In this document: piece by piece, positions 46,072 to 58,100 of the stretch
Position numbering within the stretch: the stretch's first letter is position 1
Layout: every line of letters begins with the position of its first letter
NCBI GenBank assembly: GCA_016508695.1
Contig: VNKQ01000003.1
Location: forward strand, 1,798,001 to 1,862,000
Origin: Hyphodiscus hymeniophilus
Lineage: Eukaryota; Ascomycota; Leotiomycetes; Helotiales; Hyphodiscaceae
Direction: 5' to 3'
DNA length: 64,000 nt
The notes under the pieces: model-generated
Databases searched by the model: none
Seen by the model: only the letters and a program-made list of their open reading frames with translations
What the model was told of the DNA's origin: nothing
Translations under genes and position numbers: made by a program

Positions 46072-46577
46072 ATAGTAATAGTACGGTTAACAAAAGCATA
46101 TTCTTATCTTTATGAGCATCAGCTACCTGGCTCCTGGTCTTTCATGCGTATACCCCATGGACAGAGAATGGGGATAGGTAAAAGCACAGCGAAGAATAAC
46201 GATTGCTGCTATAACACCAACATTTCATGAACACCAGGAGGGTATGCCAACAAGTATAGAGGAGAGTCTGAGCAAAATGTATCCCATTGAATAAAATAGT
46301 CAGAGAAGGATAGAGTTCAGATGTCTTTTAGCAAGGAAATAATCACTGGAAGGACAGAGCTAAGTCTTTCAACTTATCCGAGTAAACAGAACACTACAAG
46401 TCCAACTTATCCAATATATTCGACAAGTTGAGTCGTTGTCTTTCGCATCGTTCATTGCGGAACATTGCAAGAGATGGAAAAGATTATGCATGCTTAGATA
46501 ACCCATTTCACCAGCCTTTCACAACTAAGAGAGTAAGCTTGAAGATTTCAATATAGCTTAGATATATATCTGATCCC
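46072..46577. other. Intergenic between convergent genes
   Basis: 3' flanks of the flavoprotein (+) and PPR (-) genes. No gene or repeat recognised. Confidence 0.55.
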
Positions 46578-49253
46578 TTACAGCAGCTCCAGCTCGGCAG
46601 CTAGCCTCCAAAAATGATGTTGGCCTTCGTTCCCTCTCATTTCATGAGCAGGCTTTGGCCCTCCAGTGTCATGCTTGACGTCTCTGACGAAAGTCTTCGC
46701 AATATCCCACTGATCATTCTGAACTAACGACCTGAGCAACACCTGCTTCGCGACCCAACTCACACGGCCTCCCTTCCTTTCGAGTTCTCCCAGAATCCTC
46801 ATCGCGGCCGTGGTCTCACCATTCCTCGCATATCCTTCAATGACTCGGTCCCAGAACACGTGGTCCACGCTTCCCACTTCCACCTTAGCATTCTCAATGA
46901 GATTCCTGACAGCGTCAAGGTCTGCGGGCTCTCGATCAAAGTAGTATGTGACGAGCATTGTATATATGTACGGTGACGGTTGTATGCCTCGAGTGGTCAT
47001 TTGTTCCATGACAGCATTTACTGCTCTCAAATCCTCGTTCGCGCTCTGAAGCAGTTGATGAACCATCTTGCCATAGGTCTGAACGTTGGCTTCGACACCT
47101 GCTGCTTCCATTTCGGAGAAGACATTGTTAATGATTACTGTCTGCTCCGTGGGGCTCAGCTCGGACGAGTAACGGAACGTCTCATCTAGAATGGCTGTGA
47201 AGGTTGCGACATCGGCTTCGATCCCCTCTTTCTGCATCTGCTTGAGCAAAAGCATTGCCTGTTTGCTATTACCGTCTCGAATTAATGGTGTCAAGAGAAT
47301 GTTGTAGGTTATAACATCGGGTTTGATATCAAACCCGACTGCCCAGGAGAGGACCCGACGTGCTGCTTCCGTCTGGTGTCTGCGTAGCAGTCCAGACACT
47401 GCGGCGTTGACAGTCTCGATGGTTGGCTTGACTGCCGGACGTACATGCTCCATGGCGATCGTTTTCTGTTTGGATCCCTTCCTTTGCTTCGGCGGGTGCT
47501 CGGGCTCTTTGTTGTTGGCAGCAATCCAAAGTCGACCCATCTCGTCCAGTGCGTGCATACCTTTGTCGAGCTTGTTACACTCAAAGAGCCCGCTGATTCG
47601 AGTTGTCCAACACACCACATCAGGTTCTACTCCAAATTGATGCATTCTCATCCAGATATCTTCTAGTGCCTTGTGATCTCGACATGCTTTGCAGCCGTTC
47701 ATCATCGAGTCCCAGGTTTTGCGAGTTGGAATAAGACCGCTTTTGACCATGTGATTCCATACTTGAATGGCTCCATTTGGGTTACGCAGCGCCATATAAA
47801 CTAGAATGAAGTAGTTACACAAATCAGCATTTAGTTTCCCACGATTCGAGGTATTTGAATGCTCAGTTGGACCAGCTACATTCGCATTATTTTGCTCGTC
47901 GGCGACAGGATAAAGTTTGACACCGGACCACAAATTGTCTACCTGAGGAGCATCTCCTCGTTGCAGGGCGTCGTAAAGTCTTTTGGTAATGCTGGCAACG
48001 TCGGTCCGAAGAGATGAAGACAAGGACCTATTTGAGGGTGACTTGAGCTTTGGGGATGGTCTCGATTCTGATATGGAGCTAGGGACAGCTTCATCACCAA
48101 TAAGTTTGGCTTGCATTTTTAGTGCAATATCCTTTGTTTTAGAGGCCGTCTCATTTAACAGTTGATCGACTGAGGGCGATACCGTTCCCATATCAGCCAG
48201 AGTCCCAAAGTCGAGACCATTGACGGCGATTGCAGCGCTCAGTGATGATATGAGTGGTGATGCTTCGATCATCACAGCTTCACCTGCAATAGACTCTTGT
48301 GTCAGAAGGGTGAACGTTGCAACAGCCACAACAGCCATATTTGACTGTGTGCGCAGTGGAAAGCCTGGAGCAAATTGCGCAAAAATGCTCCGAGTTCCGA
48401 AGTTTCGGTATACGGCAGAAGACTCGCGGATGGAAATGTGAGGTATATGCGACCAATCGAGAGGAGAGCCTTCAGGTGGGAAATCCTGTGCTTTTCCCAC
48501 CTGTCGAAAAACGACATTCCATGCACCAACAACATCCGAAATGAGTCGGTCTCTACGCACCAGACCGTCGGGTGAGGAATGATCAAGCTTTATGAGGTTC
48601 TCAAGAAGAATAAGCATGGCCTCACACCAATTGCCGGAACGAAGCTCCCCCAACTGACTATACACCTTGGAGAACTCCGTGACTGTAGGTAGATCTAGAG
48701 AGAACGGGTCCCTGCGCTTCGCCTCCAGGTATTTCTTGGTCAATAAATTCCTGGACAGATGCAAATATCTCGGTACTGTTCTCTGATCGATTGACCCGTT
48801 TCTCCAAGCTTCGGGACCAAAATGTCCCACGAAAACCTTCCAAGCATCAACCACCGAGCCATCTTTATCTGCAAGCATGGTCCGCAGAGTATTGGCATGT
48901 ATATATGGCTCTACCAACGAGATAGATTGCGAAGGCTTGGCTGCGTCAGGGGAAGGGTCCTTCAGACTCTCTTCGAAAAGAGCTTCGAGTAGGTCTCCGT
49001 CAATGTGCGGACTGGGTTGACGAGGGGGCTTCTTCCCCTCTTGAGTGCTCCCTAGGCTCACATATCGTCTCTTCTTCTCATTTTCAACATTCCCTAGTTG
49101 CAAAATACCCTCTCTAGACCGGCCATCTGTTGATTTTGAGGCGTTGTCGCTGAGGGAAATGAATGTAGCTCTCGGTCGCCATTGAATTGCTTTGTGGGGC
49201 CGTTTCCTGCTCAGACTTCGACGACAAGCTAGGCAGATATAAGATGAATTCAT
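46578..49253 (-). CDS. Mitochondrial pentatricopeptide-repeat (PPR) protein
   Basis: Single exon, 891 aa from the Met at 49253. The frame is open for 110 more codons upstream, but that part overlaps the start of the divergent phosphatase gene and looks non-coding. The N-terminus is Arg/Lys-rich with a CxxC (YICLACRRSLSRKRP), consistent with a mitochondrial presequence. PPR units fill the C-terminal half, for example GLIPTRKTWDSMMNGC, GVEPDVVCWTTRISGL, DIKPDVITYNILLTPLI, GIEADVATFTAILDETF, GVEANVQTYGKMVHQLL and GIQPSPYIYTMLVTYYF. Fungal PPR proteins bind mitochondrial RNAs for processing, stability or translation. The target cannot be told from sequence. The motif series lacks any endonuclease-like C-terminal domain. 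Confidence 0.9.
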   Translation of the reverse strand: MNSSYICLACRRSLSRKRPHKAIQWRPRATFISLSDNASKSTDGRSREGILQLGNVENEKKRRYVSLGSTQEGKKPPRQPSPHIDGDLLEALFEESLKDPSPDAAKPSQSISLVEPYIHANTLRTMLADKDGSVVDAWKVFVGHFGPEAWRNGSIDQRTVPRYLHLSRNLLTKKYLEAKRRDPFSLDLPTVTEFSKVYSQLGELRSGNWCEAMLILLENLIKLDHSSPDGLVRRDRLISDVVGAWNVVFRQVGKAQDFPPEGSPLDWSHIPHISIRESSAVYRNFGTRSIFAQFAPGFPLRTQSNMAVVAVATFTLLTQESIAGEAVMIEASPLISSLSAAIAVNGLDFGTLADMGTVSPSVDQLLNETASKTKDIALKMQAKLIGDEAVPSSISESRPSPKLKSPSNRSLSSSLRTDVASITKRLYDALQRGDAPQVDNLWSGVKLYPVADEQNNANVAGPTEHSNTSNRGKLNADLCNYFILVYMALRNPNGAIQVWNHMVKSGLIPTRKTWDSMMNGCKACRDHKALEDIWMRMHQFGVEPDVVCWTTRISGLFECNKLDKGMHALDEMGRLWIAANNKEPEHPPKQRKGSKQKTIAMEHVRPAVKPTIETVNAAVSGLLRRHQTEAARRVLSWAVGFDIKPDVITYNILLTPLIRDGNSKQAMLLLKQMQKEGIEADVATFTAILDETFRYSSELSPTEQTVIINNVFSEMEAAGVEANVQTYGKMVHQLLQSANEDLRAVNAVMEQMTTRGIQPSPYIYTMLVTYYFDREPADLDAVRNLIENAKVEVGSVDHVFWDRVIEGYARNGETTAAMRILGELERKGGRVSWVAKQVLLRSLVQNDQWDIAKTFVRDVKHDTGGPKPAHEMRGNEGQHHFWRLAAELELL

Positions 49254-49511
49254 TCCCTCGAGTCTCCGAATATGGGGGCTGTTGAGGTTAAAAGAAACGG
49301 ATTTCGTGTATGAATGTCGAAGGTAGAAGTCAAAGAAGTTTAAAGTTGATCCCTGCAAATAAAATGAAGCTCTGACGGCCTCGGCTGCAAGAAACCCCAC
49401 ATCTTCCCCAACATCAATAACGCTCAAGATCACAACCGCTGTTTCTCCACCCGCCTCCTCCGAAACTGGTGCGCAAGCTTTTATGTCAATCAATTCGAAT
49501 GCAATAGCAGA

Positions 49512-51391
49512 ATGACAACTCTGCAGCCTCGGGGTCCTTACTCCCCAGAGGAGCTCAAGAAGCTCTATCCTGAAGGCCTCCAATTACAGCTCGTCCAAGT
49601 CCTACTCCGCCATGGCGAACGAAGTCCCGTTTCTGCAAGATTTCAAAATGCAGGTCTTGGGCCATTCTGGCCTTACTGTGCGGTAGCCAGGCAGATGGTG
49701 AGCTCAACAATAGAAGCCAGCGAAGCAAAGTGGAGTAGTCTGCAATGGAGAAGACGGTTGGAGACATTTGGGCCTGATGATGGTCCTGTAATTGCAGCTG
49801 GGCCTCGGGGGGAGGTGGATGCTGTCTGTAACCTGGGGGAACTGACGGATAAGGGGAGACAAACGACTTGGAACCTAGGAAGCCGGCTCCGTCACCTCTA
49901 CGTTGACCAGCTTCGTTTCATGCCTCCTGTGATCAATAACACCGATTCGATCTATCTACGAGCAACACCTATCCCTCGGGCTCTCGATTCGCTTCAGCAG
50001 ACATTCTGGGGAATGTATCCTTCTTCGACTCGAGCCACACCGTTTCCCCCGATTACGATTGTCACTCGAGCTCCAGCAGACGAAACCCTCTTTCCCAACG
50101 ATGGAAACTGTAGACGGTTTGCTCAATTATCACGAGCTTTCGCTCAGAGAACTGCAGACCGATGGAACGCTACGTCAGACATGGAATACTTGAACAAACT
50201 AATATCTAAATGGATGCCTGAGACGGGTAATAAAAGGGTGGTATGTACCAGTGCTCATTTAAAGATGTTTCGATTGATTAGCTCATTGAGAGAGATCTCT
50301 GGGACTCAGTAGTCCTGTTTTGAAACATAACGCTCCGAATGTTCCAACCTTCTTGATACGAATTGTGTTACCTTCCAACCCGTTCACTGTCTTGAAAGTC
50401 ACCTCCTTCTGATCGAAGGGGCAAATCCAATCCTCCTTTATTATATAATACTGACTCTGAGAACTCACAGGCAGTGGACTCTCATCCACGTCTATCGGGG
50501 ATCATGGATACAATAAACTCCACGCTTGCTCATGGCCCAGAGACAAGGCTGCCTAAGGAGTTCTATGATGATAAGGCCCGAGCAATTATCGAAAAGATTG
50601 GCGTAGAGGAGTGGTTCAGCGGTTATCAAGAGTCCCAGGAGTATCGAGCTCTTGGGATAGGTGGTCTTATGGGAGACGTTGTGACCCGAATGGTTGGAAG
50701 CGTAGAACACAATGGGAACGATGGCTCAATCGAAATAGGAGGGAAAGACGGGCATCTCGGCGGTGGACAAGGGAATAAGGCTATAAAGCTTGCACTAAGC
50801 GGCTGTCACGACACTACACTCGCCGCCGTTCTTGCTAGTCTGGGAGCATTCCAAGGCGAGCCATGGCCTCCCTACACGAGTCACATTGCGTTAGAACTTT
50901 TCAGGAGATCGAATGCCGAGAGCGTAGAGATTGGAAGGAAGCGCAAACGTGACGAAACAAGCCCAGCCGAGATTGCGAACCCCCCGATCAAGAAAACATG
51001 GCTAGGGGGTATTTTTGGTGATGTTCGTGAGAGCCGAGGGAATATGAACGAAACCAAGCCTGCGGGGATTGCAAGGAGAAGCACCGAATCGCTCACTGAG
51101 GCTGAGAAGTCAAAATTGGATGGGTATTTTGTCCGAATACGTTACAACGACAAAGTCATGAGCGTTCCAGGATGCAAGCCAGCTGGTAAGCATCTTGATG
51201 GTGACGAGTCTTTCTGCACACTCGTAAGTATTGACCCATCCGTAACATGTTACGTCAATACTGATGTTCGATCATAGGCTGCATTTAAGGCCGTCGTTGA
51301 CAAGTACACCCCTTCGCATTGGAAGATGGCTTGCCTGAGCAATATGGAAGCGCCGGCCATACCACAGACACCCGAGCCTTCCGGTTATTGA
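49512..51391 (+). CDS. Histidine acid phosphatase, lysophosphatidic-acid-phosphatase-like (ACP6 type)
   Basis: Three exons, 49512-50240, 50471-51223 and 51278-51391 (introns 230 and 54 nt), give 531 aa. The catalytic RHGxRxP is at residues 33-39 (LLRHGERSP), and the second catalytic pair is H356-D357 (SGCHDTTLAAVLASLG). Other family blocks: LGELTDKGRQTTWNLGSRL, IYLRATPIPRALDSLQQTF. ACP6-type enzymes dephosphorylate lysophosphatidic acid in mitochondria; that specificity is inferred from overall similarity, and no clear presequence is seen. A polar insert (about 380-430, KRKRDETSPAE) interrupts the C-terminal half. The first intron is long for this window. It lies head to head with the PPR gene (258 bp) and tail to tail with another histidine-phosphatase-fold gene. 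Confidence 0.88.
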
Positions 51392-51705
51392 TCTGTTTTG
51401 ATGTAAATGCACATTGCTCAAGATGAGACACTGCTAGTGTACCTGCTGCCGGAAGTCCAAACAATCAAAATGTATTTGCGACCGGGATCCTGGGAGATCG
51501 TCTGTAGTTCCGGAATATGTTGATACAAACGGGGCATGGCGTCTATATATGGAGATGGACAAGGCGGGGCTGTTATACGTTGTAAGCCAGCTTTAGATAG
51601 AATAGAATTGTCTTGGAGTCTGTTGCATCCCAACCTTCTTCATCTAGATATATGCCCTGGGTATTAAGTTTTCGAAGAAAGCCAACGAGATCTACCTGAA
51701 TAATC
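51392..51705. other. Short intergenic gap between convergent phosphatase-fold genes
   Basis: 314 bp holding both 3' UTRs. No other feature seen. Confidence 0.55.
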
Positions 51706-52788
51706 TTACAACCTCGAAGGACTCAACGGGCCCGCAGTGTTCTTTTTCCCTTCTACCACTGTTCCCAATCCACTGCCGGCATCTAATGCCGGTGCCTCGC
51801 CTGGCTTTGAAATGAACGATTCGTCTCCTGAAAATTTCCTGCAGCAAGTGTAAGTCTTCCATGCTTTCTCGTGGAATCAGAGAACACTTACCATCCTCTC
51901 TCCTCGCCTCCACTGAGAAAACTGCAATCTCCACTGAGAGTGCAATCCCAACCCCGACCAACACCACTTCCATCCCTCCATCCAGTCTGCGGAATCTCTG
52001 TCTCGGGACCCTTCCACTGGTCCACCTGCCTTACAGTACTCTCTCCCTTCCTCCGAACGAAAGTGCTAACCCCACAAGTGAACGGTCTGAAATCCTCCTC
52101 TCCCACATCATTTGGCATCCGTCCCGTAAGCACTCTCCCAATCGCAATCAGTGTTGCGGCATGAGTACAGACACAAATCGCCTTAACGCCCTCATTATCA
52201 CTCTGCTCGATGATCCTATGCATCGCATATGCAGCCCTGTCATGCAATTCCTCGATCTTCTCTCCATTCACAGACGGTTTTATCACTGGCCCGTACCCCT
52301 CGTCATAGTTCTCGAACAGCGATCTTAAGAGTTGGGGGTTGGCTGGAGAGGGGTGATCGAAGCGTGCCATGCCGTACCATTCGCCGATACCATTCTCGCC
52401 ACGAATGAGGGTTGTTTGGGGCTCTGGGGAGGAGGTCTTGGAGGAGAGAAGTGACACCGCTGGGGAGATCGTTTGGATGCAGCGGTAGAAGGGGGAGGAG
52501 TAGAACCTTTGAATGGGAGGAGATAGATTTATGAGGTGAGTTGCAAGTTCGTGCGATTGAGTTACGCCATAGCCAGCTAGGGCTGGATCGCTAGGAATTC
52601 CGGTGGGTGAAGGGATTGAGGAGCTGTATTCGCCTGTTTTCTCATCCACCACCCAATTTGACCGAAACTGTAAGCTATTAGTGGGGGTTTAGGATTAAGG
52701 TGGATCGGAGTAAAGAAGAGGTTGTCAAGCGGTAGAAATTTAATCTACTCACGCCGTGCCGGGTCACATATATGACTTCTAGGCTCAT
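51706..52788 (-). CDS. Phosphoglycerate-mutase-like histidine phosphatase (Tfc7/YNL108C-like)
   Basis: Three exons, 52753-52788 (36 nt), 51892-52667 and 51706-51838 (introns 85 and 53 nt), give 314 aa. The first exon encodes MSLEVIYVTRHG, providing the catalytic R10-H11-G12. The second His is H181 in VCTHAATLIAIGRVLTG. SSPFYRCIQT (about 69-78) is the usual substrate-side Arg block, and GENGIGEWYG is also typical. This matches the branch of the superfamily that contains the yeast TFIIIC subunit Tfc7 (tau55) N-terminal domain and YNL108C. Whether it works as a phosphatase or in RNA polymerase III transcription cannot be decided from sequence. The last exon (KFSGDESFISKPGEAP) restores a conserved-looking tail. 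Confidence 0.85.
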
Positions 52789-53209
52789 GGTTGTGTTTTT
52801 GGGAGGTTATTCGGCTCGGTTTTTTGAAAGACCGACATATTGGCTGGGCCGAGGTGACGACAAAAGGCAAAAGGGGCAAGGTGAAATAAGTGACGAGTAT
52901 CAATATTGACAAGCCGCTCTTTAAAAATGCAAAGTCTTGAGTAATTTACATGTCATTTAGTGTGTGATCTGCTTCACATAAGACGAATGATTCATTTCAT
53001 TGACTCAACTCAGTCCAACCTGGTTTAGACGGACAAGTACATTATGACATTGGTGCGTGAATCTATGATGTTTTAATACAATGCACCAGCCTGTGCCGAA
53101 TCTTACTGTACAAGCTTATCTCCTCCGTTCTGTACATGCCACATAGTATGAAGAGTCCTGGACTCACACACTCATCATTCATCTCCACATTTCAGAACAA
53201 GATTTAGCC
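52789..53209. other. Intergenic
   Basis: Promoter side of the mutase-like gene and 3' flank of the Mss51 gene. Nothing distinctive. Confidence 0.5.
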
Positions 53210-54866
53210 TCACTCGGTGTTCTTTCTCGTAGTCTCGTATCTGGAAAGATTAGGTGAGATCTCAAATAATGGCGGAATACAACATACCTCTTGCCTCTGA
53301 ATCCCCATACACCCCAATTCCCACAGCTGACATCTTGTGGATCCAGGTCATTGAGATCCCATCTCAAACTCCGGAAGCGGTTCTCTCCGGGCTCCATCAA
53401 CATATCCATTTCTCCGCCAACGGTGTTTTTCACCCATTTGATATCGCGCTCCATATCATACTGCGTGTAGCCGGTGACTAAGATGGGAACCTTCGTCTCA
53501 AGCAATTGCGGAATGGTCTCTTCCCATTCATGGGAGCTAGCAGGATGACCAAGACCAGGATGGAAGAGCATAAAGCAATCAAAGTAAGGATCGTAGGGAT
53601 AGAAGTGACCAGCTTTGTGAAGGGTGTGGTAATATTCCACGAATGTGCTAATTTTCATGGAGTTTGTCAAACGGTCTTCAACTATGGAACCGTAAGGATT
53701 TGTGGGTGTTCTTTCTGGGAGTGGGAACTCGGCATCTCTGTTGGCCATACTCTCTGGTCCAATGAAGATCAGGTGAAAAGCAACTCGTGGGAAGAGATGA
53801 GTCAGTTGCACCCAGACTTCTCTTGGAAGGGAGGACTCGGCACGGGCTCCGAGAATAAATATCCTCACGGGCGGTGGAGTTGGTCTGAGACCTTTGATAT
53901 CTGCACCTCCTCCTGACCGTGGTGGGTGGAGCGTGTATCGAAGAGCTAGATACTGTCAACACTGAAGTTCGATACATCCATAAGTCACATACCACTTAAA
54001 CTCTTCAGACCCTCCGCAGTCAAACGCCCATCTCTCTTTATGCTATACGGACTCAACTCGTGTAGGATACTTCCAATAGTAGCCGGATATGTCAATAGCC
54101 TGGTCGCCTGTCTCAAGCTTCTTTCATCATTAATCGCCCTGAACTCTCTTGAGTACAAGAACGTATCCCAATTGGTCATGTTGACCATAGCCTCCTCAAT
54201 TTGGTCTCCTGGGTATTCGAATTCTGGAAAGAACCGCCCGGACCGTAGATCATGGTCATCTTCATTGATCTCTCGCAAAGTATCACATATCTCTAGATGT
54301 GCCTCGTAATCATCCGCCCAATGCTCTTCGCAGCATGCCACTGGTATTCCACAGTCGGGGCATTCAAAGCTAACATGCTTGGCCGGCATAGCACCCTTCG
54401 CAGATTTCCTTGCCTCTGGATCATCCGGATTCATAGGTAACCGAGTTTGGTGATGATCGGGGTGAGGGCAGTACGCATTTTGCTTGATAAATGTTGCTCT
54501 TCTTCTTATTTCAGGAGACGGAGACTTCGAAAATGGGTGAAAGAGGTTGTTCGGCATCAATAATGGCCTTCCTTCGGTTTCAGGCACTGGAGTCGACTCG
54601 AGTCCTCCTGGACTTCGATATTCGGGAGGCTCATTCTTGACTGTCTGTCCTTGTCCGAAGCCAAATGAAGACGCTGCTCTTATGCCTAAAGTCTGCCGAG
54701 GCTTCGATGCTATTGACTGTCCAGTCACAGTAGTCTTTGAAGCTTTCTGATTTGCAGTCGAGATGTTCCTCCGTACCTGGTTAAAATGTGTCGAAGGAAT
54801 AGTATTCCGTGACGTCCTTAGTGCATGTACACACCTATGACAGGTGTAGGAAGCTGGAGGTCGCAT
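53210..54866 (-). CDS. MSS51: Mss51, mitochondrial translational activator of COX1
   Basis: Three exons, 53993-54866, 53288-53945 and 53210-53240 (two 47-nt introns), give 520 aa. The N-terminus is Arg/Thr/Ser-rich (mitochondrial) with a CxxC at C9/C12. A zinc-finger-like segment follows: YCPHPDHH (C133), FECPDCGIPVACCEEHW (C169, C172, C178, C179, H182) and C194. The C-terminal block includes SLSALRYTLHPPRSGGG (across intron 1), PVRIFILGARAESSLP, FYPYDPYFDCFMLFHPGLGH and TKVPILVTGYTQYD, all typical of Mss51. In yeast Mss51 promotes COX1 mRNA translation and binds newly made Cox1. The C133-P and C169-P dipeptides fit the heme-regulatory CP motifs reported for yeast. The last intron was included because it has good sites and a CACCTAATC branch; without it the protein ends differently. 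Confidence 0.9.
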
Positions 54867-55127
54867 GTTTGTGTGATCAGAAAATGTTGTCTCCCCAGAA
54901 TGCTCTCAGAGACAATCGCATGATATCTTGTGGATGGGTTTACCTGTACCCAATTGGGCTAAGCGTCTGAGCTTCGAAATATTTTAAGGTTTTCAAGCTC
55001 TCTGAATAAAACTCAAAGAGATGCGACACGCCACTCCGCCAGCTCTACTTGACGCGCTTTGAACCAGGCGGCGCATAATTACAAACTCCTTTGAAGCTGC
55101 CCAGGCTTTCTGTGCGTCAGCGAAGCT
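54867..55127. promoter_or_regulatory. Bidirectional promoter region of MSS51 and RSE1
   Basis: 261 bp between two divergent start codons. Contains TATA-poor sequence with an A/T patch (TATTTTAAGG around 54980). Both genes must be driven from here. Confidence 0.5.
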
Positions 55128-58100
55128 ATGGCGACAACCTCGTCCATGTTTATGTACAGCTTAACGCTTCAACCTCCTACTGCAGTCACCCAAGCTATCC
55201 TTGGACAATTCGCAGGCACGAAAGAGCAGCAGATCATCACAGCGTCAGGGTCTCGTCTCACACTCCACCGACCAGATCCATCCCAGGGCAAGATTATTAC
55301 TGCGCTCTCACATGATGTATTTGGAATTATCAGAGCCATAGCAGCATTCAGGCTGGCAGGTAGCAACAAGGGTGAGTCGTTCCTCCTTCCCCTCTGAGCT
55401 TCACTTAGTGATTTGAAAAGCCTCATGGTAGCACAAGATACGATTTTGAATAGAGGCAGGCGGCGAGTGGTATTAAAAATGGGGCAAATCTGGAGCGCCA
55501 GGCTAACACGGTTTTATAGATTACATTATCGTAACATCCGACTCGGGCCGTATCACGATTGTCGAATTCGTCCCTTCGCAAAACAAGTTTAATCGATTGC
55601 ATTTGGAAACGTTTGGAAAGTCTGGTGTACGCAGAGTTATTCCCGGTCAATATCTGGCTGTCGATCCCAAGGGTAGAGCATGTCTGATAGCTTCGGTGGA
55701 GAAGAACAAGCTTGTGTATGTTCTGAACCGCAACTCACAAGCTGAGCTCACGATATCATCTCCATTGGAGGCTCACAGACCTCAAACTTTGGTCTTTGCA
55801 CTAGTGGCTCTGGATGTGGGCTATGCCAACCCAGTCTTTGCAGCTCTAGAGGTCGACTATGGAGAGTCAGACCAAGATCCTACAGGCGAGGCCTATGAGA
55901 ATATCGAGAAGAGTTTAGTCTACTATGAGCTGGATCTTGGCTTGAATCATGTTGTACGAAAATGGGCAGACCCTGTCGATCGCACAGCAAATATTCTCTT
56001 CCAAGTTCCCGGCGGTACAGATGGACCCAGTGGCGTCTTGGTGTGTGGAGAAGACAACATCACATACCGACACTCAAATCAGGAAGCTTTCCGTGTTGCC
56101 ATACCCAGACGACGTGGAGCTTGCGAGGACCCTCAAAGAAAACGCTCTATTGTGGCTGGTGTTATGCACAAGCTGAAGGGCGCTGCTGGGGCCTTTTTCT
56201 TTCTTTTACAGACTGATGATGGCGATCTCTTCAAAATCACCATTGAGATGGTTGAGAATGAAAATGGCGAGCCCACCGGAGAGGTTAGGCGCCTCAAGAT
56301 CAAATTTTTTGACACAGTTCCTATTGCCTCAAGTCTTTGCATCCTGAAGAGTGGTTTCCTCTTTGTAGCCAGCGAGTTTGGCAACCATCAGTTCTATCAA
56401 TTTGAGAAACTTGGTGACGACGACGACGAGATCGAATTCGATAGCGACAACTTCCCTACCGACCCAGCGGAACCATACACCCCTATCTACTTTCACCCCC
56501 GGCCAGCAGAAAACTTAAGTCTTGTTGAGAGCATCGATTCAATGAATCCTCTCATGGATTGTAAGGTTGCAAACTTGACAGAAGAAGATGCTCCTCAAAT
56601 TTACTCTATATGTGGCACAGGAGCTCGAAGTACTTTCAGAACCCTGAAGCACGGCTTGGAAGTGAGCGAAATTGTTGAATCAGAACTTCCCGGTGTGCCA
56701 TCCGCTGTTTGGACTACGAAACTCACTCGAAATGATACCTTTGATGCGTACATAATTCTATCCTTCTCCAATGGTACCCTTGTTCTCAGTATTGGAGAGA
56801 CCGTCGAGGAAGTCACAGATACTGGATTCCTGTCGTCCGCCCCTACACTGGCAGTCCAACAGCTAGGTGAAGATGGCTTGATCCAAGTCCATCCGAAAGG
56901 TATTAGACATATCCAAGCCGACCGTCGAGTCAATGAATGGCCGGCGCCTCAACATCGCTCCATTGTGGCTGCTACAACAAATCAAAGACAAGTTGCTGTT
57001 GCTCTCAGCTCCGGTGAAATCGTTTACTTCGAGATGGACTCTGATGGATCACTTGCCGAATATCAGGAGAAGAGAGAGATGAGTGGAACTGTCACATGCC
57101 TGAGTCTTGGAGAGGTCCCTGAAGGTCGCCTCCGCAGCAATTTCCTAGCTGTTGGCTGTGACGATTCGACCGTCCGCATTCTATCGCTGGATCCAGACTC
57201 GACATTGGAAAACAAGTCTGTACAGGCTTTGACATCGGCCCCATCAGCTCTATCCATCATGGCTATGGCCGATTCGTCGTCAGGCGGATCTACCCTTTGT
57301 TTGCACATTGGCCTCTATTCTGGCGTCTATCTACGAACTGTCTTGGATGAGGTTACTGGAGAGCTGTCTGACACTCGCACTCGTTTCTTGGGTCCGAAAC
57401 CCGCCAAACTTTTCCGAGTCTCTGTTCAAGGTCAGACTGCTGTGCTTGCTCTGAGTTCAAGACCATGGCTTGGATATTCCGATCCAGTCACGAAAGGCTT
57501 CATGCTTACACCTCTCAACTACCCGGGTCTTGAATGGGGCTGGAACTTTAGCAGTGAGCAATGTACCGAAGGCATGGTTGGTATCCAAGGACAAAATCTT
57601 AGGTACGTTCGGGAAACTATCTGCTTTCTTGCACACACGATACCATGATGATTTTCTTATCGTTAACCGCTTATGTCCATCGTGACTATGAGGATCAAAT
57701 ATTATAAATCCAATTGTTCCTTCTGATGTATCTTCAACTTCTGCGATTTTAAAAACTTTAATCCAATGTGGACGGAAGCTGACGAGCTCCAGGATATTCT
57801 CCATCGAGAAACTTACCGATAACCTCCTCCAAGAGTCAATTCCACTTACATATACCCCTCGCCGCATGGTTCGACATCCCGACTACCCTCTGTTCTACAC
57901 CATCGAAGCCGACAATAACATTCTATCGCCTGCCACGAAGAGCAAGTTGCTAGAAGATCCGTCAGTCGTAAATGGCGACGCAACAGTACTTTCCGCGGAA
58001 GAATTTGGCTACCCTCGAGGGCGAGGTCATTGGGCTTCTTGCATTTCTGTTGTGGATCCCGTTACCGAGAAAGCCGTAGTTTACAAAGTCGATCTAGAAG

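Noticed and set aside
49254..49583. N-terminal extension of the PPR protein by 110 codons
   Set aside because: The extension overlaps the first exon of the divergent phosphatase gene, and the Met at 49253 begins a typical mitochondrial presequence.
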